From NCBI GenBank assembly GCA_963978545.1, contig OZ021723.1:49678569-49742568 (forward strand): a DNA stretch of 64,000 nt, read 5' to 3'. Within the stretch, counting starts at the first letter, position 1. Each line of letters starts with the position of its first letter. Positions 36,363-51,247 of this stretch are shown here, in pieces. The DNA is from Linyphia triangularis. Its lineage: Eukaryota > Arthropoda > Arachnida > Araneae > Linyphiidae. The translations under genes were made by a program, and so were the position numbers. The notes below the pieces were generated by a model. The model did not search any database. It was given only the letters and a program-made list of their open reading frames with translations, and was not told where the DNA came from.

Positions 36363-36420
36363 TATTTATTATTAGTTAGTTAGTTAGTTAGTTAGAGAGA
36401 GAGAGAGAGAGAGAGAGAGA
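36363..36420. repeat. (GTTA)n then (GA)n compound microsatellite
   Basis: Five or so GTTA units run into about 13 GA units, ending at 36420. Surrounding sequence (35582-36780) shows no recognised exon. Confidence 0.9.
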
Positions 36421-36916
36421 CTATTAAACTATTTTTATTTTATTCACAAATCATAGTTATTATTAATCAATAAAACATTTTAAAGCAAAATAGTTTAGTG
36501 TTGCTATTCATTAACTTCAAAATTACTTCAATATTTGAAGTTTTCTTTTTTCTTTTCAACATTCTTTTGCTTTAACCCTTAAAACCTCAAGTTTTGGATA
36601 GCATAAACCATCTTCATCCAGATTCAAAATATAACTATTCTTATCATTGTCAAGAAAATCAAAAGCATCATCGATGTTTTCAAGTGTCAAAATATTTTTA
36701 GAGCTATAACATTTGCTGAATTTTACAATGGAATGGTCATAATAACCGGCACTTAAGTAAGTAAGCGGGTAAATTAGTAGTGACTAGCTTAGCTGTGACG
36801 TTCCCCTACGTCACAATCCGACTTTGGCTTCGCGCGGTCTTTGAAAGTATCGTGATGCTATAGCGCGTTTTTTTTTTTTTTTTTTAATTCATGTATTCTT
36901 TTAATCGATTTAAATT

Positions 36917-37120
36917 ATGTCATTAAATTCAGCGTACAACCATTGCCTCATCCCGATTTGTAAGAATTCTTCAATTTCCAACTCTGCTAAATTATTTATC
37001 AGTGTTGCTGAACACGCAAATATCCGCAAGAAGTGGTGCAAAGTCATGAAACGAGACAATGTTTCTGAAAAAAGTTCTCAACACGTTTATGAAGATCATT
37101 TTGATGTGATAATAGCACAC
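36917..37120 (+). pseudogene. THAP-domain remnant with a lost zinc ligand
   Basis: The frame from 36917 begins MSLNSAYNHCLIPICKN and continues through KLFISV, ANIRKKWCKVMKRDN and VYEDHFD. This follows the THAP zinc-finger plan C-x4-C, then the invariant tryptophan in the KKW segment, then C-x2-H in the VCEDHF motif. Here the third ligand cysteine is tyrosine (VYEDHF), so the C2CH site is broken. The frame then turns into AT-rich nonsense with no further domain. THAP domains occur in P-element-type transposases and in many arthropod genes. A GC-rich block with TTCGCGCGG and TAGCGCG at 36826-36868 just upstream may be part of the same element. Confidence 0.6.
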
Positions 37121-37216
37121 CTATTACTCTTGTTTTTATATAATGGCCTAATTATTTTGAAATTCTATGATATACAGTGGTTCCCAAAAGTGTTCGTACA
37201 GTTTAAAATTGTGTAA

Positions 37217-37322
37217 AAAAATAGTTCTTAAGTTTGGAATTGAATTTGAATATTAATTCCAATATATATATATATATTTATATTAATTCTGAATAAAACC
37301 TAATACTTAAAAAGTATTGAAT

Positions 37323-37356
<34 letters not shown>

Positions 37357-40300
37357 AAAATATAAATTGATAGAGCTAAAAAAAAAAAATACTACAGTGG
37401 TGTTCGTTCAACGTAACATTTTCTGATAAATTCACAGTAATAGAATTATTTTCTGGCTCTTTTTTTTAATTTTTGCATTGTGGAAACATGTAAAAAAATC
37501 GATTGTCTGTAATATTTGATTTTACAATTCTTATAATCCATTTGTTATTTAAAATCATCCCGAATAAAATATAAATATTGTATTAACTATGTAATGGCAG
37601 AAGCTATATTTACTTCACCAAAAACTAAAGCACGCCTATGCTGGTGAGCTTGAGTATATGTAATTTGTTAAAGACGAATGCAAAATAAAAATACATGCCC
37701 ATTTTCTTCCTCTGGAGATTATTTCTTGTTGGTATTTTGGCTTTTATTCACGAACAATATTATAAGAGTTGCCTATACACAAGATCTTTCTAAAAACAAC
37801 CTTGTTCATCGATATTAGGAAAATGTAAGGGACGAAGAGAAAAGAGAAAAAGTTTGAGAAGCAAAGAAAATGTTTTACCGAAATGGTATTTTTATCGGAA
37901 TGATAATTATCTCCTCGTCAGTGGTATTTGGAAATAGAGAATTATTTTTATTTTTCCTCTGAGTATTATGCTTGTTTATAAGATTATTTATAAATGTCTT
38001 TCTTTTTGAACTTGAAGAATATAATTTTGGGAAGATATGTGTTTTGTTGGAAGAGGAAATTATGTATACCAAAAAACGTCATTTTCCGAGAGTTATGAGA
38101 AGCTAAAAATATATCCTAACATTTAAAAACTAAAAAGGGTGTTAACCAGATATAAACAGAATATAAGCTTGGCATATCACACTAAATTACTATTTTCATC
38201 AATTTACTGTTTCGAGTAATAATTACTTGGGTTAAAACTTACTTGGGATAAAAACTTACTTGAGTTATATATGAACCAAGTTAAGAGTTACGGGACAAAC
38301 CGTGGGAAGTGTAGCGATACAATGAATGACAAATTATTCTGTCTATAGTTATATTCCAGCACACAAAATCTACTTCTAATGAACATAGCATAATACAACC
38401 AAGTAATTTCAAGGCATATTTTGTGGGCGTTTTAAGCATGTTTACTCTCCTGTATCTTTTAAAAATGTTTCTCTTAAAATTTTATTTTTCGGCAATTTTT
38501 TAAACAACTTAAGTGATCTTTGTTTTAAATACTTCCAATTCAAAACTTAAAAATATATCTCCCAAAATAACATACTTTATTGTTTCCAACTTGTTGAAAA
38601 TGGTCCTAACAAAAAACAAATATTTTATTTGCATTAATTTAGTAACCAGTTATTAAAGTGTTGTATTTTCATCCACTATGGCGATATTGATTCTTCACCA
38701 ACTGTTCCATATTGTTTTAAAATTGCGAACTTTTACACTTCAAAAGTTTGTTTATCAAACAAAAAGTCGTTTGGATACAAACTTCGTTTACGGTGCATTT
38801 AAGCAAAAGTTCTGAATAAACTTAAATATTTTCTCCACAAATGACGAGGTTAATGATTTTACAAATAATAATCGGTTGCAATTACTGCATATGAAATTAC
38901 TAATTGTAAAAGTGGAAAAACTAGACAATAAGTTTTAGTGACATTCTGTAACAAAAATCCTGACAAACTGACAGTATTGGGAAACACATTTAGGAATCTT
39001 TATCAAAATGAATAATTTGTTCAAAATAAACCATATTCATATCAAACGTCTTTGTAGATTTCAATTCCTTATGGAGTTGGCGGCCATTAGTAACGCAAAT
39101 CACTGACAATTCAAAAGACATAAGATCATAAAATAAAATTAGAAGTTAGTAGAAATGTATTTACTGAGCACATCAACATTTTGAAAGAGGAATGAAGAAA
39201 TAAAACAAATCTTGTAAGTTCAAACCTATTACAAATAAAATCTCGATAAATTATCAGCATTTCTTTAAATATATGAATTTTTATTTATTTATTATTTTTT
39301 TTCCAGTTTATTTAAGAAATGACGTTTGTATCACTATTGCACTCGTGTATTGACGGTAAAGTAAGGACCTACTCGTAATATAAATTCAATATGAATTGGC
39401 CGGGGAGCAGATATGGAGAAACAAAATGGTCCAGGAATTGATGCATCAGGTCTAAAGGGCCAATGCGATACTTACGACATGGTCAGTAGTGGTCCGAAGG
39501 GGCTATTATGGCTTTTGGGGAAAGTACTGGAACTGAAATGAGATGTACTTAAAAGTTAGGAAATTTTATGATAAAGGCGTTTTAGGCTGTGAGCAGTTTT
39601 TGACTTTCCTTTCTGAGAATGACTCGTTCAATGGAGATGCGATTTTGACTCGTTCAATGGAGATGCGATTTTGACTCGTTCTAGGAGATCTCTATCGCGT
39701 TGTTTGTTACCACTCGAGCTTATTTTGTAATGGCGTCTGTGAGATTCTCTGAGATGGAACGATCGATTTCTGAGGTCTTCTAAGAGAGTTCATTAGGATG
39801 CCTATATAATTTTATAAAGCAGTTTTTGTTATAGATAGTAGTTTTTGAAATAGACCAAGGAGAGATAGGAAGTCACACGAACTATTCCCTGATGCCTAAT
39901 TCAAAACCCTCAAAACCAATCGATAATTTCGTAACACAATTACTCGCTGGCCAATGTAAGTGGTGCACCTACTCTAATTTCACCTTATCAAAAGCTTCCT
40001 TAATTATTTATAAGCTGAAACTTAAATGTTTCGTCGTAATTGTAGAAAAAATACCATAATTTGTATGAGTTGATTATGTTTTTAGAAGAATTAATAAATG
40101 TGTATATTTGAGCCATTACAGTCTTTTCCTTGATTTGATAGAATTTTATACGAACCTGATGCATATGAAATTTGTCCATTGTTTTGTAGAAGAAACTTAA
40201 CCACAATGTTCTAAGAACAATATACAATATCCAAGTAGACACTTTTGAGCATCATCTTGTTAAACTGAATATAAACTTCTTCCGGAGTGACAGATTATAT

Positions 40301-41896
40301 TACTTCATTATTCATGTGAACCTCCTTTACTATGTTCTGAGAGACGACCCTTATATTAGACCATACTACTTTTTGCTTTCCTGTCATATAAACCCAAAAC
40401 TAGACACCCGGAACACCTTGAATCAAAATGAATAGATGTACCATTGAGGTGCAGATTGTAGTAAAGTTTTACTTGCATTGTCTACTTTTTTTGTCTTGTC
40501 TGTCCTTTACATGTTTAATGCAGATTTTACAAGTGAGATTTTTTGCCAGCTGGCTGATTCATATTAAGTTGTAAAATACAGACTGGGTGGGTCCGACGGG
40601 AATTTATATTTCTAAGCCTAAGTATAGCAGGTTTCAAATGAAACGGAATTGTAATCTTGAAATATTTAAATTATATACTCAAGATATGCATTTTAAGTTG
40701 AATTCAAAAGGTCAGTAGATAGTAGTTTTGATCGTAGTTCTCTTAAAGAATCATTTTATTAAATTTGTGAAAGAATTTTTTTATTACAATAGTGTCTTCT
40801 GTTAGAGATTCTACACCCTCCTGTAGGATTACCGTAATATACAACATTACTTATGCTCTAAACTACCAAATACGATACATAGCACTTGAAAACTTTGGAC
40901 AAATAAAGGCTTGGCGATGATAATGATACTTGATTCCATAAAGCTCAATTTTACTTAAGAATTTGCTTCACAATTGAAGAAGAATGAAAGAATTAAAAAG
41001 ATAATTAAAAATTATTTTATATTTAACTATAATCTGACTGTTATAGATCACTTGATCGCTTTCTCAACTTTTCGCTGCTTTCACTTTCATACAGTGTTTA
41101 CTTGATATGTTTATCACAGTGAATGACTGTATGGTCATTAAAAAATATTATTATATTACTGTATCTATTTCACTACAATGACTGATGGTATTTCTTGATT
41201 AAAATAATATACATCAATAGTATAATGAATTGTACTGGTTAATATTACGGGTTCATAGAGATCATAAGATTCATCTTCTCTTTTCTGTATTCTAATGTCA
41301 GGGAAATACAGTGCGCCCACAAAAGAATAAATTTGAAAGGTGTTTAATTTGTGTAATTTATATACACAAATGTTTAATCAAAAATTTCAATAGTATGAGG
41401 AAAATTGGGTTAGTTTAGCTTCAATTTAATTTATGATTTGCTGTAAATAGTCGATATTAAACTGTTATAATGTACCATTGACTGGAATATTCTTTTATGG
41501 AAACCCTGTATTCATCAAGCTAATGAATATTCTGTGTGAATTAAAGTTAGAAAAATAGTTGATAAAATGATGAATCACGAATTATATAACTACAATTAAA
41601 TATTTTTTACAGGAAGTTTTGAAAATATTGAATTTTTTTTGGCAAAGAAACAATTCCGAAATATTTAGTTTGTCGGTCAGCAGGTGGAGCTTTACAGTAA
41701 AATGTCATTCATTAATGAACTCAAAACTTCCGCTGGGAAGTTTATCTTTAAGGTTTATAGCAACACCTATGGACTAGAAAACTATTTTGGAAAAAGAAAA
41801 AAAATATGTGAACAAAATTCACTGTTCTCCATTGTGCATAGCTGTAAAATCAGCAATGTTATAATTTTGATACATGGTTACAGAATCATGAATTTT
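37217..41896. other. AT-rich sequence, no recognised gene
   Basis: A poly-T run of 29 lies at 37325-37353. A tandem duplication of about 29 bp (ATTTTGACTCGTTCAATGGAG) lies at 39623-39680. The GC-richer part 39360-39980 has no open frame over 60 codons. No exon, RNA gene or transposon end was recognised. Confidence 0.35.
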
Positions 41897-42421
41897 TACT
41901 TCAATTACCCATATGTTAACATAGGGCAATGAAAGTATTGAATTAAAATTTTGTGTACAACTTAGTGATGGCTTTTTTTAAATTTTTTTTTCAGTTATTA
42001 CTAAAAAACGGCTGGAACGATTTCGAACAAAATCTCTGGTAATGCCTTTTAAGGTGCTCTAAGCAACCGCACCTCCGAAATTTCCGTAGAAATGCTATAA
42101 AGGCAAATAGGTCTTTAACACAGATTTTTCTTCCCTCAAGCATCGCCCATCAACGACTGTTTTTCTCAGTTGATTTTACAAGAAAGTTTAATATATATTT
42201 ATCGAAAAACATATCGCCAATTTTGCCAATTTGGAATTTTTTTTTCCATTATTATTTTTTTTGTCTACATAATAATTAATGTCAAAATATCACAAAATTA
42301 GCAATTTTTTTTAAGTAATGTAAATGTAAAAAATCATCGTAAATTACACCAATCCATAACAAATTTAAATACAGTAATCAATATTAAGAGCAACTGAAGG
42401 TTGTGCGATGTTCTACACCCC

Positions 42422-42424
<3 letters not shown>
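41897..42424 (-). mobile_element. Family H copy 3, internally deleted
   Basis: It begins TACTTCAATTACCCATATG and ends GATGTTCTACACCCCTAG followed by T. It is 528 bp, against about 720-815 for fuller copies. The part with the conserved ATGCGCATGCGCG motif is missing. A TA microsatellite (42428-42513) starts just 4 bp after its CTAG end. Confidence 0.75.

Positions 42425-42427
<3 letters not shown>

Positions 42428-42513
<86 letters not shown>
42428..42513. repeat. (TA)n microsatellite, about 86 bp
   Basis: A pure TA run directly after the CTAG end of family H copy 3. Confidence 0.95.
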
Positions 42514-42520
<7 letters not shown>

Positions 42521-45500
42521 TGTATGGATATATAATTTTTCTTTAAATTGGAAAAATTCATAAATCATTTTTATTCTCGTACGTTTTAGCGTTTTTACTT
42601 ATATGAGTTTAAGAGTTTTTTTCTTATCATGATGCTATCAAAAAGTGCAGTTCTGTACATTTAACCATCATGGTTTAAAATTTTGAAATTTAGTGGATAA
42701 TTTTCGATTTATCTTATATTTTTTTTCTTTGAAACAATTATAACATTTTTGATTGAAAAAAATAGCCATTTTTTTTAAATGAAAAATTATATGAAAAGAA
42801 AATCGTTTTGTTACTTGAACTATTTGAATTATTTATCTAGAAAAATATCTTGTGAAGAATTCAAGCGAAGAATGTTATGACACAGTTTTGACACAGGATT
42901 CAATTTAAACTTGACAGTTCTAATGGTCTTATTTTAAACATCTTACGAAGTGCATTTTTTCAATTTAAAGATTTTGTACTATCATGCAGAAAATATTTTC
43001 TATTTATTTCAAATTCAAAGTCTTCAAGAAATAGTTTTGTTCGTTATTTCACAAACAGTTTACGAATTTCTTTATCTTTTCAAACAATCTTTGTAATATT
43101 GTTTATGAATTGCATTTATTTGTATTTTTCATTTGAAAAGATATGAAAAGCATTCATGGGATTGCGTGAGAAAGCATCATTCAAAAACTCAGGAAATGAT
43201 AGAAACGATATATAATTTTAAATTAATACGATCTCTAGTTTTTAAGTGTTAGGGTTAAAATTACTTTTTAACACTTCAAAAATAAATTTGAAAAATGCGT
43301 GTTTTCTTGTTAGATGCAAAAAATGCAATTCCCTGCAAGAGTGAATTTCTTAATTGATTTTATTTGTCAAATCGCTATTAATTTTGATGGACATTTTTTT
43401 TTTTGAATTAATGCTAGAAACTACGATTTTTTAAAATCTCTTCATGCTTTTTCATCTAAAATGTGTCCTTTCAAAACTTTAAACTTTTTGATTGGGTTTT
43501 ATATAGCATTTTACCATGTTTTTCTGAGTGGAAATGGATTTTGGGGCAGGCCTTCCTCCTTTTTCCAAACGTATGACCCTCAATGTCTTAATGTTTTAAT
43601 TTGGAATGAACAAGAGAAATGTCGAGAGAGAGAAAATTATTTAAAATAGATTGTGTGTGTGTATTAAATTCATCATTCTTCAAACTTAGTGTATAGTTGT
43701 TGCAGTGAAATTTATTCAAAATGAAGAGTGTTTTGATATTTGTTTAAAATTTTAGTTCACAAATAAAGTATCAATTTCTTCTGAAGAATTTCATAAAGAA
43801 ATTAGAAAACTACTATTATACTCATGGGATGATATATTCTATTTGCGCATTATTGGTTTAAAGAGATAACTTTTTATAAAACTTTTGATAGTTCCTTACA
43901 AAAGAAGTGAAGAGTGGATGGACATTTGTTGCATGGTGGTTGTTGTTTATAGTACAGGGATGAGAGTGATCAGAGAGCAAAAAGGAAGAAATCCAAAAAT
44001 TCGTTAAAGAAGCTCGCAGAAAGAATACACTAAAATTCAACAAAAAATTTATGCAGGAAGAATGATTCAATAATTTTAAAGATACAATGAAATTTCTCAT
44101 ACCATATAATAATTACATTTCAAATATTAGAAGTTAGTGAAGTAATCTGCGAGGAAAGGAGAGCTAAGTGGGAAAATCTTTTGTTTAGACCTGAGGAAAA
44201 GTATACTTTTTGCAGGAAAAACTGGTTCAGATCAGAAAAATGTGGATCCTCAAAACAGAGACAAAGAGGAGGAAAACGCTACATAAAAACCCAAAAAAGA
44301 GGAAATCCTCCAAAAGGAGGAAAACTGTCATCCCTGATAGTAAGAAAGTTCTGATGTATCCTTCAAAAAGAGTTCAAGACCCGGTTCACCCCGTCTAATA
44401 GAATGTATAAGGAATGTATTATTAAGAAAAGACAAGTTTTTTTAAAATAAATTTCAGCAAAAGATGAATGATATAAATAATTGAACGAATATTAAAGTTT
44501 TTCAATGTCGTTCATTTAAAAAAAAGACAAATTTTACACAACAAAAAGACATTCACTAAAATGAATAAAAATTGTAGTATAATAAACTTTAAGGGAAAAA
44601 AAAATTAAAATAAAAAGAACATTCACAATAAACAATGTCACATGGAACACTAAATCTTGAATTATTCTATATCAACAGATAAGTTTAGAAAGTTTTCTGT
44701 TGCATCAACAATATTTCTAAAGTAAATTTCTTCTTTTCTTGACAGTAACAATTAAGCGCTGTAATAATACAATCGCACCATATTTTTTAATTATTTAGAC
44801 AAAATCCTTTTCTTAGGGAATATGTATTAATTAGATGAATTTCTTTTAAAGTTTAACCTTTTATTTCGTAGGATTACTCAGCTACTCGGTGGACCAACAG
44901 TTTGAATGGTTTAAGAAAATCCTTTCGGTGAACTTTTTGTCTGGTTAACAGTCGACCTGATAATAGTAATTATCCTTTTTTTAAATGTTACAAAAATGAA
45001 ATTACGAAAAAAACTCTTATTTTAAATACGAATTACTCACTTTTCTAACTAAAGATCTTTTTATGATTTTTTCAAATAGGTATTGAAGACAACGAGGTTT
45101 TCTTTTGTATCAAACTTCAAGTAAATTCAAAAATTATTTGGATCTCGACAGTCTTCATTACTAAAATTACATGTATACACAAGTCATATGACACTATGGT
45201 CGTATTTTGCAAAGAAAATAAATTTGAACATTGCAGTTTTATTTGTGCTTATTAAGGTGGTTGCAAGACACATGAGCTTTTTTTCTTTCTCATCTTCCAC
45301 GACTACTTATAAAATATTGCCAATTGGTGTAAAAATGAGATTGTCAAAGTTTTAACCCAGAAGAATAACGTTACTTGCCTCATCAGTCCTTAATTTTTTA
45401 AACTCATATTATTCTAAAATAGATCGGTGTTTTTCCACTATAAAATTAAAATGGATTGTTCTATAATAGTGTTTGTTGTATTATTTTGTAGCGAGTATTT

Positions 45501-46277
45501 ATGGCTTTAATAATTACTCCTACTATGTGTTTAAAAATCCACAGTTAGGGAGATAGATGGATTTTTCGTGGGCTACGCCCGAAAAATATTAAAAAAACCC
45601 CACAAATTTTCTATAAATGTAATAATTTTTAAGCAATATTTTATTGTTTGTTGAATTTATTTGCATTGAATCACATCGAAATAAAGTTTCAATATAAAAC
45701 TTCAAACGCATGTTTTTTAAACATTACATTTAGGCAATTCTCTGGTGACAGCAAGCGGCATTTTCTCCTTTTTTTATACTCGTAAACAAATTAAAATTAT
45801 AAAATTATGATGAATTTAGCAATTATATTTTTGATTTATATAATATTAGTTGGTGGCAAAGTTATATAATTTTTTTTAATTATATCAAATATACATTTAT
45901 TATCACTGACAAATAGGACTCATCCTTGTCCACTTAAAATAATTATATTCCTATATTGCCGCCAACTAATATTAGATAAAATAAAAACGTAAATACTAGC
46001 ACTTATGAATATTAACTCATTTATAAAATAAAATCAGAAGTACTACTTGTACGCTATCCCCTTAAGAACTTAATGTTTTTGTTATACTTTTGTATTTCTA
46101 ATTAGTTTACGAGTAAAAAAAAAAAAAAGAGCACAATATCTCGGGAGTCAGCTTCAGAGATTTTCTAATTTTTTATTTTTCAGAACTGTAAGTATATGAT
46201 ATATAGTGCCTTAAAAAAGTTCTGTGAATGGTATCTGCATAAAGAAAGCAAAAGATACAATGCAAATACATTCATTA
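42514..46277. other. AT-rich sequence, no recognised gene
   Basis: No exon or domain recognised. A frame at 44210-44398 is rich in lysine and arginine without known family. A small GC hairpin (ATTTTTC-GTGGGC-TAC-GCCC-GAAAAAT) lies at 45560-45587. Confidence 0.35.
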
Positions 46278-46733
46278 TCATTCAAAGTAAACTCTATTTG
46301 CATCAATACGTTTTTGTAAAGCTGCTCCAAACTGACGGAAATGTTTCGTTTGAAATAAATTGAAGCCTTGATGTCTCGTTGCATGGCCAATGCGTTTGCA
46401 AAATGTAGGCAAATACTTGTTTGAGAAATATTTATATTTTTTTGGACAGTTATTTAAAAAAGAGCTTTTCGTCACCATATGATAGAAGTAATGTTGAAGG
46501 CTGGGTTTGATAGCATACTGGGTTCAACTACTAACACGCGTTCAACTTACAGACAGGCCAACTTTCATACAAGGTGATTCAAAATTGATAAATAACTTTA
46601 TAAAAATGATAAAAATATAACCTACAAACGGTCTGCTTCCGGTCTTGATGACTGCCATTTCAAATTTAGAATCAGTGTAAATAATCTCGTACAAACTTTC
46701 AGTTTTGTTTTTCAGCATAAGCACAAAAAACAC
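46278..46733 (-). pseudogene. Possible transposon remnant, family uncertain
   Basis: The frame at 46278-46478 ends GAALQKRIDANRVYFE then stop. That resembles the very C-terminus of some arthropod DDE transposases, where a basic helix ends just after an aromatic-glutamate pair. The adjoining minus-strand frame (46542-46733) contains EMAVIKTGSRPF, of unknown origin. No catalytic motif is present. This is a weak call resting on general similarity only. Confidence 0.25.
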
Positions 46734-47193
46734 GATACCAGAGATGATTATAAACTAAAGTTATAATTGACATTTTTAGGTCATATTGTTCGAAGAAAAA
46801 ATGTCATGAATCAGGCAGATGGATAGTAAAACACCATTTACTGTAAAAATGTTCGTTTTCAGGGATCAAACTAAGTGACTCCCATTTATTTGAGAACACA
46901 ATTTTTTGTTTACTCATACTTAAAGTTTATATCAAAATTTGGATTAATCATCCCGAACCAATGTTGGTTCCAAATCAAGATTTGAAATTGTTCAAAACCT
47001 AAATTGATATTGAAAAATTGAAGGAGACATTTTAAAGACAGGCTGATACTCTTACCACTAGGATGTTGGATCTTCTAAAGTTACTTTTATAAATACTGAT
47101 ATAATTTTATACAGGAAATGGGAAACAGAACTTGCCAACTGAACCTCAATAAAAATACTGCTCAATTAAATAAATAACTGTAGTTGCCATTTA

Positions 47194-48424
47194 CATTATC
47201 TGGCCAAAAGTATCCAGACACCCCTTAAAAAAGTGGTTCTGGCGAGTGACGCAATTTGATACGTAATTTAAAGCTATAAAAGTGTTGGTAGTGGTTTGTC
47301 AGATTGTATTTATTCGTTTGTGAGGCAAGGAGTAAGTCAAAGGAGCTTAGCGAGTTTGATCGTGGCAGAATAGTGGAATGCCACCTTTGTGGGAAATCAG
47401 TTCGTGAGATTGTGGACATTCTACAGAAGCCTAAATCCACTGTGAGTGATGTAATTGTGAAGTGGAAACGTCGAGGCAGTGAAACGGCAGAAAAACGAAC
47501 CGGTAGGCCGAAAACACTTGGTGAATGCAACCCCGCAGAACTCTGAAAAGGGTAGTAAAACAAAATCGCAAGTCCTCGTTGGTGGAAATTTCTCAGGAGT
47601 TCCAAAGTTCATCAGGAGTTAGTGTTAGCAGCAGGACTGTCCGTCGAGAGTTAAAAAACTTGGGATTCCATGATCGTGCAGCCCCTCACAAGCCGAACAT
47701 CACTCCACAGAATGTGAAGCATCGATTGCAATGGTGTAGAGCTCACCGTCATTGGACTGTGGACATGTGGAAAACTGTTCTTTGGAGTGATGAATCTCGC
47801 TTTACAGTCTGGCAGTCAGATGGACGCGTCTGGGTTTGGCGGATGCCCGGCGAACGTTTCTATAGTGACTGCATTGTGCCGACTGTTAAGTTTGGTGGTT
47901 TAAGAATAATGGTCTGGGGGTGTTTCTCGTGGTTTGGCCTGAGTCCGTTAGTTCCTGTGATTGGAAACATGAATTCTGAGATGTATGTAGACATTCTGGA
48001 CAATGCTGCACTCCCAACTCTATGGCAATATTTCGGGGAAGGCCCATTTCTCTTCCAGCAGGATAACTGATCCATTCACACATCGAGGCTTGCACAGACG
48101 TGGTTTGACGAAATGGGTGTTCAAAAACTGGACTGGCCTTCTCAGAGCCCCGATCTAAATCCCATAGAACACCTTTGGGACGAATTAGAGCGCAGATTAC
48201 GTAGCCAGCCAAATCGACCATCTTCACTGCAAGCACTCATTTCAGCTGTGATGGACGCCTGGAAGGCAATTTCTATGTCACCTATCAAAAATTAGTGGAA
48301 AGTCTTCCCAAACGTGTGCAGGCTGTCATCGATGCAAAAGGGGAACCAACATCATATTAATATGTGCCTCAGGACGCTCTAAGTCCATACCACTGGGTGT
48401 CCGGATACTTTTACCCAGATAGGG
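47194..48424 (+). mobile_element. Tc1-type transposon, inactive
   Basis: Inverted termini of about 32 bp (47194-47225 and 48393-48424) share TATCTGG, AAAAGTATCC and GACACCC, and each is flanked by TA (47192-47193 and 48425-48426), the Tc1/mariner target duplication. The 1231-bp interior holds one transposase gene broken by a frameshift and stops. Its size is near that of intact Tc1 elements, so decay has been mostly by point changes and small indels. Confidence 0.9.
47304..48350 (+). pseudogene. Tc1-type transposase, broken
   Basis: The N-terminal paired-like DNA-binding part (ELSEFDRGRIVECHLCGKSVREI, with KSTVSDVI and the GRPK hook) runs to about 47530. There a frameshift moves reading to the frame starting 47525 ([11 protein letters not shown]). 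The catalytic core follows, with the first aspartate in LWSDESRF, the conserved MVWGCFS, and the second aspartate in FQQDN. A TGA stop sits directly after QQDN at 48068-48070. The same frame continues to the glutamate of NPIEHLWDEL, 34 residues after the second aspartate, giving DD34E. A last stop lies near 48293. All three catalytic acids survive, but no full-length protein can be made. Confidence 0.9.
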
Positions 48425-48644
48425 TATAATAAATTCACACAGTAGAACTCTTGACGCGTGATAAAAGTATTTATGCATTCAATGTGAGTGATGATATTAT
48501 AAAATTATTTGAAATAAATAGTTTTTTCAGGTATGCAAAAAAAGTTGACAAAGGTGGAAAAAAAAAAAAAAAAACTATTGGCAATCATTTTATTGGCGAT
48601 AAAATATCGCCAATGGTCAATTTTATAATGCCAAGTACCCATTT

Positions 48645-49149
48645 TACTTTCAATTACCCATATGTATACATAGAGAAATGAAAGTATAGCATTCGGTAAA
48701 AAAAAAAAAAAATCGCTTTTTTTTGCATTTCTCCACGTTTTGGAACATCTGATTTGAAAAAAGTGATCGAGAAAATGTCTGTCTGTGTGCACGTGGTCAG
48801 CATAACTCCCGAAAAATTTCACCCACATATTCAAATTTGGTATGCGGATTGGTGGTGGCACAAGGACCTACCTTTTTAAGGTTTTCGCTAAAATCACGCA
48901 TGCGTTTAAGTTACCTGTCATTAAAAAAAATAATATTTTTCAGTAATTGCTAAAAAACGGCTCTAACGATTTTTACATAATCGCTGTGGTAATCGCCAGC
49001 AAAAAAGCTGGTTAGAGGATCGCCAAACTGATCATTTTTATTCAGATGAGAGAAAATAAGAAAATGGTACTTAACACAATGCCAAATTTTACTGCAATGG
49101 CCAATGTTATGCAGTGTAATTAGAAGTTGTGCGATATTCCACACCCATG
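48645..49149 (-). mobile_element. Family H copy 4
   Basis: It begins TACTTTCAATTACCCATATG and ends GATATTCCACACCCATG, where the usual CTAG has changed. It is shortened inside and lies about 220 bp from the Tc1 element. The minus-strand frame at 48505-48861 is repeat sequence. Confidence 0.7.
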
Positions 49150-49885
49150 TTTTTTATTATTTCTTGATTTTATAGGCTTTGTGGCATATGGTGAGATTGT
49201 CCTCTATTCATATATCTAATAGCTACTAGTATTCTAAGTTTCATAATTCTAGCCCCAATAGAAATGTATTAGATTCAGATAGATTTAATTTTTTCGAACA
49301 GTGATAGGGGAAAATTAAATTTTTTTATTTTGTATGATAATAATAAACCTTACAAGCATACCAAATTTCATATTTCTAGGTGTACTAGAAGTATCTTAGT
49401 AATTTGATGATCAGTGAATGAGTTTTGGATGGATATGAAAATATGTCGTTTTCTGTCGTTTTTGAATTTTATTATCTCGCCAACAAATATATTTGGAAAC
49501 TTGAAACTTAGGGATTCTACTAAAGGTGGCTAATGGCTAACTGTAAACAAAGTTTTAGCTCTCAGGCATTCTGTAATACGCATATATGAGAGGTCCAAAT
49601 ATTTCTGAGTGGCTTCCGGTAAAAGATGGTTGGCAGTGAACTTGGTGAATGTACTGCCGTGCACCTAGATTCAGACATCTATTTCAGGTGACCACCGCAC
49701 TGATGCTTATTGATCAAAAATTGATCTAAATAGAATTTAAGAATGAAAAATAATTATCAAAAACAAGTAAAATAATTTTTTCTTAATTGGAGAACAGTCG
49801 AGATATTTTCTATAGTCTATATAGAATTATAAAATTAATTGGAATAATTTATATATTACAATAGTTATTACTAATGGAAAATTAA

Positions 49886-50699
<814 letters not shown>

Positions 50700-51112
50700 A
50701 AGATTCTCGTTATTTAGAAATTGTTCTTTATTTTTAGAGGATTAAAATCGTAAAATAAATAACATTCAAAATTGATTACGATGATGAAATCTTTAATTGT
50801 TTTAATTCTTGTTGGATGAAAAACAGTTGCACTAATATTTGTTTCTATCTTTGAGGAATAATTGTAGTTTCTGTTAAAGTATGAAGCCTTATTGTACACT
50901 AATAATCTTTTTAATTGTATATTTCCAACATTACATCTTTATTTCCAAGAAATTATCAATAGGAACTGCAGGATGGAATCAGAATAATATATGTACACTT
51001 TTTCAGTTGCATATTTCAGAAAGTATACTTTCTTTACAGCGAATACCAGGTTGTAAATGCTGAGTGCAATGAAGAAAATGAAAATTTTCTATAGAAAGTG
51101 CCAGGGACGAAA

Positions 51113-51247
<135 letters not shown>

